This document shows, piece by piece, positions 27,184-35,805 of a DNA stretch of 48,031 bases. Source of the DNA: Muribaculum sp. (GTDB lineage: Bacteria; Bacteroidota; Bacteroidia; Bacteroidales; Muribaculaceae); NCBI GenBank assembly GCA_023666965.1, contig JAMPAZ010000009.1, forward strand, positions 1-48,031. Direction: 5' to 3'. Every line of letters starts with the position of its first letter. Position 1 is the first letter of the stretch. A program made the position numbers and the translations under genes. The notes beneath the pieces are model-generated. The model was not told the origin of the DNA. It did not search any database and saw nothing but the letters and a program-made list of their open reading frames with translations.

Positions 27184-27969
27184 ATGGCAATGGAACAGGA
27201 AGTATCGGTATTTGTGCAGTGTGTTTTTGAGTTTTTAGGCACATTGGTGTTGGTATTGCTCGGATGCGGCGTGGTAGCATGTGTCAGCCTAAGGAAATCG
27301 AAGGGTGAAGGTGCGGGATGGATTGTGGTCACGTTAGCGTGGGGACTGGCCGTGTTCTGCGGTGTGCTTATAGCAGGCCCTTGGTCGGGCGCACATCTTA
27401 ATCCGGCTGTCACGCTCGGGCTTGCGGCGGCGGGAAAATTCCCGTGGTCTGACGTGGGCCCGTTTATCGTAGCTCAGATTCTCGGTGGAATTTTAGGGGC
27501 TGTGCTCGTCTACGTGTTCTATAAGGATCATTTTGACGCGACCGAGGATGCAGAGACAAAATTAGGCGTGTTTTCGACCATACCTGCCATTGACAATAGA
27601 GCGCGTAACCTTATCTGTGAGGTGATAGGAACGTTTATCTTGGTTTTGGTCATTTTATTTATCGGCGACGATGGCAACTCGGCTCAGGTGGTGAATGAAT
27701 CGGGTTACAGTGCCAAGGTGGGTTTGGGAAGTGTCGGCGCTCTTCCGGTAGCGTTGTTGGTCGTAGTGATAGGCATGAGTTTAGGCGGTACGACGGGCTA
27801 TGCGATTAATCCTGCGCGAGACTTGGGACCGCGCATAGCGCATGCCATCCTTCCGATTAAAGGGAAGGGGGACAGTCAGTGGCATTACAGCTGGGTGCCT
27901 ATCGTAGGGCCGGTATGCGGCGGAGTTCTTGCCGCTATTCTATATTGGTTTATAAAGATGATGATGTGA
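27184..27969 (+). CDS. glpF: Glycerol uptake facilitator (aquaglyceroporin, MIP family)
   Basis: The protein has 261 residues and six transmembrane helices with two re-entrant NPA loops: GAHLNPAVTLG and GYAINPARDLGPR. The Asp after the second NPA-R (NPARD) is the aquaglyceroporin hallmark that widens the filter for glycerol. ATG 27190 is an alternative start. Its last 20 bp overlap the 3' end of the convergent rhamnosidase gene, so there is no intergenic terminator. Confidence 0.95.
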   Translation: MAMEQEVSVFVQCVFEFLGTLVLVLLGCGVVACVSLRKSKGEGAGWIVVTLAWGLAVFCGVLIAGPWSGAHLNPAVTLGLAAAGKFPWSDVGPFIVAQILGGILGAVLVYVFYKDHFDATEDAETKLGVFSTIPAIDNRARNLICEVIGTFILVLVILFIGDDGNSAQVVNESGYSAKVGLGSVGALPVALLVVVIGMSLGGTTGYAINPARDLGPRIAHAILPIKGKGDSQWHYSWVPIVGPVCGGVLAAILYWFIKMMM

Positions 27970-30900
27970 TAGAATCTGATGACGGCGCCTTACGGGGAAT
28001 CTCGTAATGGTGCCGTCCCGGAGTCAGACGTTCAGATAGGATTGAGCCGTCGGCTTTGCGCAAGGAGAGCGAAGCCGACGTGTTTGCCGGTATGCTAAAG
28101 TCGTAGACAATATGTGAGGGTTCAATCCGCCATGAACTGTCAATCCGTCCATAGGGAGAGTCGAAGTGTCCTTTGGCAAATGTCATCTCTCCGGTGGGAT
28201 CGGGCTCGGGGGCGAGAATGAAGTGTTGCCATCCGGGATCGGCTTCGTCTCGGCGTATGCCGAGAGAATAGTTAATCATCCATGCGCCGACCGATCCGAA
28301 AGAGTAGTGGTTGAATGAGTTCATGCTGTTGTTTGAGCCAAATCCATCGGTCAAAGTGAACGAGTTTAGCCGTTCCCAGACGGTGGTTGCACCTTGGTCG
28401 ACCGGATATAGCCATGACGGGAAGGAACGTTGCTGGAGCAGTCGGTAGGCGTAGTCGGATGCGTTGCAGTCGGATAGAGCCTTGCTGATCCATGCCGTTC
28501 CGATAAATCCGGTCATAAGCGAGTAGGGAGGGTACGTGCGTCCGTCGTCGGCAGTGTTTTCGCGAGAAAGCGTTGCGAGGAAGTTGTTGCGGAATTTGTA
28601 GTAGTTCGTTTCGTCAACAGCTCCGAGGGCAAGTGGAACGGCATACGTGGTCTGTAAATCGACCGGTAAACCTTGTTTGTCGGGGACGAATGCGGAGAAA
28701 ATTGTTTTTCCCGTTTCCGAATCAATGTAGGTAGAGTTGAAAAAACGTTTGCGTTTATTGTGCATATCGGAATACTTACGACTGTCGTCGTCGCGGCCAA
28801 GAATTTTTGCAACGTCGCGCATAATTGCGAGGTCGTAGATGTAGTAAGCTTCCCAGATGAGCGACTTGTCCATGCGGTCGTATTCGAGCCCGAGCCAATC
28901 GCCGAGGTCGCCCCATTCGTGATTCTGCACTAAAATTCCTGTTTCTGGGTCGATGTCGTGGTCGGAAACGTACTCGATGTATCGACGCATTGATTCATAG
29001 TGCTCGGCCAGAAGGGTGGTGTCGGCTGTCATTTGGTAGGCTTCCCAAGGAACGGTTATACCGGCACTTCCCCAAAGTAGACCTCCGAAGCCTCCGCTCA
29101 TGGGGACGACTTCCTGGTAGCGGCCGGATGGTAGTTGCGTGTCGCGCATGGAGCGAAGGTAGCTTCTCAGGAAGGGGTATAATGATGCAATATGTAGAGC
29201 TGTGCGTGAAAACACGGATATGTCGCCGGTCCACCCCATGCGTTCGTTACGCTGAGGACAGTCGGTGGGGATCGAGAAGAAGTTTGATTTCGAGGACCAA
29301 AGCATGTTTTGCCATAGGCGGTTTACGCGGTCATTAGAAGTGACGTATGATGCCGCAGGGTCGCCGAGCGATGTCAGCGCGACGGCCATAACGTTGTCTA
29401 TCGGCAGGGGGGAGTCGATGCCGGAGATTTCGATGTAGCGGAATCCGTGATAGGTGTTTATGGGAGAGATGCATTCATTGCCACCTCGGGCGATGTATAT
29501 GTCGGAAGCCATGGCCGCGCGGATGTTTTCAAGCATAACCATGCCTTTGTGAGAGCTGTATCGGGGCATGTCCGGGTAGAGGACTTCTGCAAATCGGAGG
29601 CGTATTTTCGTACCTGGTTTAAGGTTGGTCAGACGTATATGGGGAATGCCGGCCAAGTTTTGTCCGAGGTCGTAGACGTAAATTCCGGGGCGTGGCTCGG
29701 TCATGGCTATGGCGGCGATGGTGTCGGAGGGGTGTACATCGATTCCAACCGACGACTTTAGAATCGCATTGTCGAATTTGGACTCCGGTTTAACGGCTAT
29801 AGAGGCTTTCCATCCGGAGTCGTCGAAGTCGGTGAAAGTCCATCCTTCAAAAGTCGGCTCTTTTGTAGCGTCGTAGACTTCTCCCTGGAACAGACTGCCG
29901 TAGCGAAGCGGTCCATCGACGGTGTATTTCCAATGTTCAGGCTGTGAGACGATAGTACACTTTGAGCTGTCGGCATACTCGATGACAATCTTTGTGAGCA
30001 AGGACTGACGGTCGCCGTAGTAATTCCAACTGTGACCGACAAAACCGGCCCCTCCGCTCCACCATCCTTCGCTTATAGTTCCGGCTATGGCATTTCGACC
30101 GCGTTCGACGAATGGTGTGACATCGTATGTTTGATAGGGGTGAGTCTTGTTGTACTCCGTGAGTCCAGGATTTAGGTATGATTCGGTCAGCCGGTTTCCG
30201 TTTAAGTAAAGATCGTAGGCTCCACGTGCCGTGGCATAAAGCCTGGCCTTAACTATCGGTTTTTGTCCTAAATCGAACTCTGTCCGCATTAAAGGTGCCG
30301 ACTTTATCGGCAAAGCCGGTACGATGGTGGTTCCTGATACTTCGAGCGGTTCGGAGATAATGTCGGCGATTTTGCGGGCCGGTGATCGGTAATGTCCTAT
30401 TTCAGCGTTGGAAAATATGGCTTTGGTGGCTTTAGGAGCCATGAATCCGACGGCTGCTACGACGGGAAAGGCTATATAGTCGCCCCCGCGACCTACAGGA
30501 TTAAGCTCGACAGTGCCAAGACGGTGGCCGTCAATCCATATATCTGTGGTGCCGAGCACAGAGTTAAAAGCCAGTCGATGAGTGGCGTTGGCGTTATGGC
30601 GATTGATTATAGAATCGGGTATAGTGAGAGAATAAAGGGGTAGTTCGGGATTGTCATCGGGGTGATAACCTGACCGATAGATGTTTAGCGACGGCTTATT
30701 CTTTTTCTTGTCTCCGAGTGAAAGCTCCATGCGGATGAACGATTTGGCCGGTGCGGATTCGAGATTAAAGATGTTCATGTCGCGACTTAAGAGCCGAGGG
30801 TCATCCATTCCGTAGAGCAGGGATGCCGATCGTCCGCCCTTGGCGATGGTGATGTCGGTGGCGATTCGGAACACGGGGAGATAATCGGGATAGAAGGTCA

Positions 30901-31336
30901 TGTCGGAATCGTCGGGACCAATCCACTGCGCACCGTCCCATCCGGAATCGAGCAGACCAGTCTCCCACCACGATGAAGCTTCGGCCCGCGAGTCGGCTTT
31001 ATTGTAGACTTTGAGATGCCATCTGTAGCGAGTCGAGGGCTTAAGTGCGGGTCCGAAGTATGGGATGTTGACTGACTTTGCGGACAAAATCTCTCCGGAA
31101 TCCCAAACATCGTTGCCGTTTTCGTCGCTGACTGTTATGGTGAATGACTTTTGTGCGACCGGACTTTCTGTCGGGTCGTAGGATAATTTCCAACTGAATA
31201 CAGGGCGCTCGTCGTCGAGTCCGAGCGGATTAGAAAGATGGCTTGTTTTTAAGTCGACGACTTCAAATGCTCCGGCGTGGCTTGAAATTAGGCACAAAGC
31301 CGATGCCAAAGCATACAGACGGTTAAGATGACGCAT
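27950..31336 (-). CDS. Alpha-L-rhamnosidase, glycoside hydrolase family 78
   Basis: The protein has 1128 residues with a signal peptide (MRHLNRLYALASALCLISSHAGA). A fibronectin-like N-domain (NPLGLDDERPVFSWKLS) comes first, then an inserted beta-rich region of about 180 residues. The rhamnosidase N-domain (ARLYATARGAYDLYLNG) follows. The (alpha/alpha)6 catalytic domain carries the GH78 signature TDCPQRNERMGWTGDISVF and NHEWGDLGDWLG. The C-terminal beta-sandwich contains SPYGRIDSSW. It should release terminal alpha-L-rhamnose from plant glycosides or pectin. Its start is 9 bp after the cinA stop, so it seems to be the third gene of a tsaD-cinA transcript, an odd setting for a polysaccharide enzyme. 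Confidence 0.93.
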   Translation of the reverse strand: MRHLNRLYALASALCLISSHAGAFEVVDLKTSHLSNPLGLDDERPVFSWKLSYDPTESPVAQKSFTITVSDENGNDVWDSGEILSAKSVNIPYFGPALKPSTRYRWHLKVYNKADSRAEASSWWETGLLDSGWDGAQWIGPDDSDMTFYPDYLPVFRIATDITIAKGGRSASLLYGMDDPRLLSRDMNIFNLESAPAKSFIRMELSLGDKKKNKPSLNIYRSGYHPDDNPELPLYSLTIPDSIINRHNANATHRLAFNSVLGTTDIWIDGHRLGTVELNPVGRGGDYIAFPVVAAVGFMAPKATKAIFSNAEIGHYRSPARKIADIISEPLEVSGTTIVPALPIKSAPLMRTEFDLGQKPIVKARLYATARGAYDLYLNGNRLTESYLNPGLTEYNKTHPYQTYDVTPFVERGRNAIAGTISEGWWSGGAGFVGHSWNYYGDRQSLLTKIVIEYADSSKCTIVSQPEHWKYTVDGPLRYGSLFQGEVYDATKEPTFEGWTFTDFDDSGWKASIAVKPESKFDNAILKSSVGIDVHPSDTIAAIAMTEPRPGIYVYDLGQNLAGIPHIRLTNLKPGTKIRLRFAEVLYPDMPRYSSHKGMVMLENIRAAMASDIYIARGGNECISPINTYHGFRYIEISGIDSPLPIDNVMAVALTSLGDPAASYVTSNDRVNRLWQNMLWSSKSNFFSIPTDCPQRNERMGWTGDISVFSRTALHIASLYPFLRSYLRSMRDTQLPSGRYQEVVPMSGGFGGLLWGSAGITVPWEAYQMTADTTLLAEHYESMRRYIEYVSDHDIDPETGILVQNHEWGDLGDWLGLEYDRMDKSLIWEAYYIYDLAIMRDVAKILGRDDDSRKYSDMHNKRKRFFNSTYIDSETGKTIFSAFVPDKQGLPVDLQTTYAVPLALGAVDETNYYKFRNNFLATLSRENTADDGRTYPPYSLMTGFIGTAWISKALSDCNASDYAYRLLQQRSFPSWLYPVDQGATTVWERLNSFTLTDGFGSNNSMNSFNHYSFGSVGAWMINYSLGIRRDEADPGWQHFILAPEPDPTGEMTFAKGHFDSPYGRIDSSWRIEPSHIVYDFSIPANTSASLSLRKADGSILSERLTPGRHHYEIPRKAPSSDSITSSSL

Positions 31337-31345
31337 TTTCCTTTT

Positions 31346-32593
31346 TTAGTTTTTGCGGATTTCCTCGACGGCCATGATCATCGCCGCCATGCTTGCCCGG
31401 AATATGACTCGCTGACGATTGCCGGGGAAGCGGTGGGAGAAGCTGAAAGTGCGTTCCGGAGTCCTGACGGCAATCCATACTGTCCCGACGGGTTTTTCAT
31501 CGGATCCACCGGCAGGGCCGGCTATACCGGACGTGGCGATGGCGCAGTCTGTGCCCAAAGCTCTGCATACACCTTCGGCCATCTGCTCGACAACTTGGCG
31601 GCTGACAGCTCCGAATTGTCTAAGAGTTTCTTCGTTTACGCCTAAAAGATTGTGCTTTACTTCGTTGCTATATGCTATGACGCTCCCTTTGAATGCTTCT
31701 GAACTGCCCGGTATGGATGTGAGCAGGTGCGCGATGTTGCCTCCGGTACAGCTTTCGGCCGTGGAGATAGTGAATTTTTTATCGATGAGCAGTTGCAGCA
31801 ATATCTCCTCGAGGGGAATGTCTTTGTCGGCTAACACGTGTTCGGACCCGAGCATTTTCACGAGCTGGCTGTGGCGGTAGTTAATCTCGGACCTAAGGAG
31901 GGCTTCATCGCGGTGATGTCCGTCGATGCGCAGACGAACAATACCTGCGTTGGGCAGATAGGCCAGATGAAGAAATTCGGGTAGCGAGTCTTCCCAGTCT
32001 GCGATGGTCATGGCAAGAAGCGATTCGCTGTAGCCTGTCACCATCACGTTGCGGTGTTCGATGTGTCCGTCGATCGGGAATCGGCCGACGAGTTTGGGGA
32101 GGACTGCCTTGTCGAGCATTTCGCGGGTTTCGAACGGCACTCCCGGCATTGCGACGAGAACTTTGCCATCGTGCTCGAACCACATTATGGGAGCAGTACC
32201 GACGAGGTTTTGGATTACTTCGCAAGAGGTAGGCACTAAAGCTTGGCGTTCGGTAAGTTCGTTCATCTTAAGTCCGCGCTTTTCTATGACACGCTTTACA
32301 TTGTCGAGGACTTCTGGATCTTCGACGAGTTCACCCCCGAAATATCGGCAGAGTGTGGCTTTGGTGATGTCGTCTTTCGTGGGTCCGAGTCCGCCGGTTG
32401 TAATAACGACATCGCTCAACTCGAAGGCGCGGTCAATGGCACGAAGAATGTCGTCGGCATTGTCGGCTATGACTTGTACGTCGTTGACTTTCCAGCCCAT
32501 AGGGTTTAGTCTAACGGCAATGTCGCCTGAATTTGTATCGATGACTTGCCCTATCAGCAGTTCGTCGCCTATTGCTATTATTGAAACATTCAT
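31346..32593 (-). CDS. cinA: CinA-family nicotinamide-nucleotide amidohydrolase
   Basis: The protein has 415 residues and two domains. The N-terminal molybdopterin-binding-like (COG1058) domain has IAIGDELLIGQVIDTNS and TTGGLGPTKDDITK. The C-terminal PncC amidohydrolase domain has STAESCTGGNIAHLLTSIPG, VIAYSNEVKHNLLGV and TSGIAGPAGGSDEKPVG. CinA hydrolyses NMN back to NaMN, and the N-domain can act as an ADP-ribose pyrophosphatase. It lies between tsaD (28 bp upstream) and GH78 (9 bp downstream). Confidence 0.95.
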   Translation of the reverse strand: MNVSIIAIGDELLIGQVIDTNSGDIAVRLNPMGWKVNDVQVIADNADDILRAIDRAFELSDVVITTGGLGPTKDDITKATLCRYFGGELVEDPEVLDNVKRVIEKRGLKMNELTERQALVPTSCEVIQNLVGTAPIMWFEHDGKVLVAMPGVPFETREMLDKAVLPKLVGRFPIDGHIEHRNVMVTGYSESLLAMTIADWEDSLPEFLHLAYLPNAGIVRLRIDGHHRDEALLRSEINYRHSQLVKMLGSEHVLADKDIPLEEILLQLLIDKKFTISTAESCTGGNIAHLLTSIPGSSEAFKGSVIAYSNEVKHNLLGVNEETLRQFGAVSRQVVEQMAEGVCRALGTDCAIATSGIAGPAGGSDEKPVGTVWIAVRTPERTFSFSHRFPGNRQRVIFRASMAAMIMAVEEIRKN

Positions 32594-32621
32594 AGTCGGG
32601 TGTTTTAATGAGGTTAGTTTT

Positions 32622-33638
32622 CTATACGGTCACTCGGGCGTAGGGAGTGGCATCGAGCGGACAGAGTTGGCCGTCGAGATATTTGAAGTAGCCGGCAATG
32701 GCCACCATGGCGGCATTGTCGGTGGTGAATGAACGCTTGGGGATGAATGCTTTAAGTCCGTTGCTCCGGCAATAGTCGGCGATGGCGTTGCGTACACCGG
32801 AATTGGCCGATACACCTCCTCCTATTGCAATAGTTTTTACTCCCGAAGCCTTGACCGCTTTGTCAAGCTTGTCGAGCAGTATGGCGATGATGGTATGCTG
32901 GAGCGAAGCGGCCAAATCGGCAAGGTTTTTTTTGACAAAATCAGGGTCAAGTTTGACGTTGTCGCGGAGGGTGTAAAGGAATGAAGTCTTTAGACCGCTG
33001 AAGCTATAGTCGAGGCCGGGAATGTGGGGACGTGAGAATTTAAACCGCAAAGGGTCGCCCTCGGACGCAAGTCGATCGATGTGGGGGCCTCCGGGGTAGG
33101 GGAGTCCCATCACTTTGGCGCACTTGTCAAAGGCTTCGCCGGCCGCGTCGTCAATAGTCTGTCCGAGCACTTCCATCTCCTTGGGGCTTTTCACGAGAAT
33201 GAGTTGGGAATTGCCTCCGGAAATGAGCAGGCAAAGATAAGGGAATTCCGGCACTTCATCGGATTCGTTTTCGCGGATGAAGTGTGACAGAACATGTCCA
33301 TGTAGGTGATTGACATCGACCATGGGGATTTCGAGCCCTACGGAGAGTCCTTTGGCAAATGACGTGCCTACGAGCAACGACCCGAGCAGACCGGGACCCC
33401 GAGTGAACGCGATGGCTGTTAGGTCGTGCTTGTCGATTCCTGCGCGTCGAATCGCGGTGTCGACTACGGGGACGATGTTCTGCTGGTGTGCGCGTGAAGC
33501 GAGCTCTGGCACTACGCCTCCATATTCTTCATGTACTTTTTGGCTGGCGATGACGTTGCTAAGCAACAGTCCGTCGCGAATGACTGCCGCCGAAGTATCG
33601 TCGCAGGACGATTCAATGCCGAGAATAGTAATGCTCAT
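32622..33638 (-). CDS. tsaD: tRNA N6-threonylcarbamoyladenosine transferase TsaD
   Basis: This 338-residue protein has the standard length. It begins GIESSCDDTSAAVIRDG and carries the metal-binding motif VNHLHGHVLSHF (the two His of HxxxH). The ASKHA nucleotide-binding segments include LLISGGNSQLILV and GLPYPGGPHIDRLA. The C-terminal AIGGGVSANSGVR and TDNAAMVAIAG are also conserved. With TsaB/TsaE it makes t6A37 in ANN-decoding tRNAs. It heads the minus-strand cluster tsaD-cinA-GH78. No TAnnTTTG box is visible just upstream. Confidence 0.97.
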   Translation of the reverse strand: MSITILGIESSCDDTSAAVIRDGLLLSNVIASQKVHEEYGGVVPELASRAHQQNIVPVVDTAIRRAGIDKHDLTAIAFTRGPGLLGSLLVGTSFAKGLSVGLEIPMVDVNHLHGHVLSHFIRENESDEVPEFPYLCLLISGGNSQLILVKSPKEMEVLGQTIDDAAGEAFDKCAKVMGLPYPGGPHIDRLASEGDPLRFKFSRPHIPGLDYSFSGLKTSFLYTLRDNVKLDPDFVKKNLADLAASLQHTIIAILLDKLDKAVKASGVKTIAIGGGVSANSGVRNAIADYCRSNGLKAFIPKRSFTTDNAAMVAIAGYFKYLDGQLCPLDATPYARVTV

Positions 33639-33767
33639 ATAAATAATAGTCAGAAAAAGTCAAATAAGTTCATTATGGAGTCCAGTTGTCGGACTCCGCC
33701 GACCTTGCGCAGTCGGCTTTCTTAATACTTGACCCGCAATGCGAGAATCCGGAGGAGGTGGAACGGT

Positions 33768-35276
33768 TTAAGGTCGGTAAGTGACTGTCTCGGGTTCGGA
33801 CTCGATGGCTTTGAGGATGTCGGCGCGCGACGGCTGTACCGCGCTTACCATGAATTCCGGCACATTGTAGGACTTCATCAGTCGGTGGTAGTAGCCGGGA
33901 TCTTCCTGCGGAACGATAAAGGCCTTAGCCGACTTGCCTTCGGGTGAAAAGTAAGTGATGTAAGGGCGGGTATATGAGCCGTCGTCGCGGCGTGAACTGA
34001 ATATGATCCAACGTCCGTTTGACGACCAAGAGTGGTAGCTATCGACGTTGTCACTGTTGGCTTCGGCCAGAGGCTCTGTTTCTCCTGATTCGAGGTCGGT
34101 TACGAATAGGTCGCTGTCTTTATGCCAAATATGGAATGTGCCGTGGTCGGCTTCGCAGAACAGGAGGTAGCGTCCGTCAGGCGAAATTCTGGGCAAGAGC
34201 GCGCTACGGCTCCTCCCGGAAGCATAAACTACTGTGTCGGGCTCAGAAAAGGTTTTGTCCTCACGGTTAAAACGGCGAGAAACTATGTCGTAGCGGATTT
34301 GATCGAACTTATGCTCAACGTTGCTTTTATCGGTACCTTCCGGGTAGCGGGCTACACTGTAGAAAATGCGCTCACCGTCAGGACTCCAAGCCGGAAATGT
34401 CTCTAACAGTGTTGTGTCGTTTGCCACGGGGGAGACTTCGGATGCCTCCATGTCGTAGAGGATCACGTCGGATGAGCTGTCGAGAACCTCGATTTTCTGA
34501 TTGTCTTTTAAAAAGAATTGCTGGTGGGTGTCGTTGACGGAATATGCTATCAAGTTGGGGTCGGTTGGATGCCAAGCTTGGTAGACTCCGGCCGAAATGG
34601 TGCTGTCGGTCTTCAAGTTGACACGACGTACATTTTTTCCGTCCATGATGTATGTGCCTCCATTGAATTGTCGGAGATGAAATTGTGATTTGCCGTCGCG
34701 ATACTGGTTGCGCGGTACATGGCAATTAATACAATAGCCACGCGTCTCATCACGATTGTAGGTGTTATTGAAAATTACCGACTCGTCAAATGAAGTGAGG
34801 TCGCGCTGATTGACTGTTAAAAGTCCGTACATCGTGTAAGATGGCTCGATCAGACGGTATGAGAAATGCGAGTCGATGGAATCAGGGGCAACATGGTTGA
34901 CTGACGAATAGCGGGTCCACGCTCCATTGGCGTCTTTCACGTATACGTTGAGAGTGACATCCCGGCCGGCATTATCTCCAATAAATTGGCGCCAACTGTC
35001 CATATCCCATTTCACCGTCTGTCCGCCAACAGCCATAGAGGAGCCGTCGGCAGCTTTCAACTCGGCGATGTATTCTTCGCCCGGAATGCGTATCTCAAAA
35101 TTCATGGGCGCTATGTTCGGAGGAAATACAATGGCGGTATAATCGGGATGGATTGCGGGGGCTTCGGAGCTGTCAGTCACACCGGTGACGGGCACTTCAA
35201 CGGACCGAGAACATCCGGCGGTTAAAATCAAGAGCATGAATAGGAATGCTCCAATACTATATCTTACACTGTTCAT
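33768..35276 (-). CDS. Lipoprotein with PD40/TolB-type propeller repeats and a CxxCH heme-c motif
   Basis: This 502-residue protein has a lipobox, LTAGC, with Cys22 as the likely lipid site. An immunoglobulin-like segment (APMNFEIRIPGEEYIAEL) is followed by CINCH at residues 182-186, a canonical c-type heme attachment motif. Five or so beta-propeller blades with PD40-type motifs come next: ETFPAWSPDGERIFYSV, LLPRISPDGRYLLF and YHSWSSNGRWIIFSS. It would be on the periplasmic face of a membrane. Such proteins occur in Bacteroidales, and in my recollection they are linked to DUF6057 genes; one lies 2.8 kb away here. The function is unknown and electron transfer is only suggested by the motif. 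It has its own -7 box at 35316-35323. Confidence 0.8.
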   Translation of the reverse strand: MNSVRYSIGAFLFMLLILTAGCSRSVEVPVTGVTDSSEAPAIHPDYTAIVFPPNIAPMNFEIRIPGEEYIAELKAADGSSMAVGGQTVKWDMDSWRQFIGDNAGRDVTLNVYVKDANGAWTRYSSVNHVAPDSIDSHFSYRLIEPSYTMYGLLTVNQRDLTSFDESVIFNNTYNRDETRGYCINCHVPRNQYRDGKSQFHLRQFNGGTYIMDGKNVRRVNLKTDSTISAGVYQAWHPTDPNLIAYSVNDTHQQFFLKDNQKIEVLDSSSDVILYDMEASEVSPVANDTTLLETFPAWSPDGERIFYSVARYPEGTDKSNVEHKFDQIRYDIVSRRFNREDKTFSEPDTVVYASGRSRSALLPRISPDGRYLLFCEADHGTFHIWHKDSDLFVTDLESGETEPLAEANSDNVDSYHSWSSNGRWIIFSSRRDDGSYTRPYITYFSPEGKSAKAFIVPQEDPGYYHRLMKSYNVPEFMVSAVQPSRADILKAIESEPETVTYRP

Positions 35277-35315
35277 ATTTCGGATTAATGGTTTTTCTGT
35301 TTTTTAGAGATTGTA

Positions 35316-35323
35316 CAAAGTTA
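35316..35323 (-). promoter_or_regulatory. -7 box of the PD40/CxxCH lipoprotein gene
   Basis: It reads TAACTTTG on the minus strand, 40 bp before the start codon at 35276. No clear -33 box is seen. Confidence 0.45.
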
Positions 35324-35490
35324 CGCAATTTCCACAAATTCAGGAATCAGAATGGCGAGAATCAGTAAACTTTTAGACTTGTTAAGTGGTTATAATCTAA
35401 AAATAAGTCGTTTTGTGTCGGCTCCGGTGTAAATCAGACTTAAAGAATCAAGCGAGTAAACATATTTATTAACTAAATTTATAAGATATT

Positions 35491-35769
35491 ATGAAGTGTC
35501 ATGGTGAAACTTTCCTTTTGGGCCTGCTGTTAGGTGCATTCGCAGGAATGTATGCTGAACGTTACTCACGTACCACGATGAAAGGTCGCAAGATGCGGAG
35601 GGAAATTAACCGTACGGTCCGAGAATTATACGGCAATGCCGAACAGCAAATCGGACGTTTGAAAGAAAAAGCCGAAAATAGTGTCAATAAACTACGCGAC
35701 AAGGGCGAAGAAATAATGGACGCTGTTGAAGAAACCACTGAAAAAGTGGAAAAGGCAGTGGGCAAGTAG
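35491..35769 (+). CDS. YtxH-like small membrane protein
   Basis: The protein has 92 residues. One transmembrane segment with Gly/Ala spacing (about residues 8-22, FLLGLLLGAFAGMYA) is followed by a basic stretch and a long charged amphipathic helix of heptad character (residues 50-90, KEKAENSVNKLRDKGEEI). This matches the YtxH/general-stress small-protein layout. No enzymatic motif is present. It is convergent with radA, which ends 37 bp away. Confidence 0.75.
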   Translation: MKCHGETFLLGLLLGAFAGMYAERYSRTTMKGRKMRREINRTVRELYGNAEQQIGRLKEKAENSVNKLRDKGEEIMDAVEETTEKVEKAVGK

Positions 35770-35805
35770 GCTCAGGAGTTGTCCTGCCGGCGTAGGTCGG
35801 CACGG

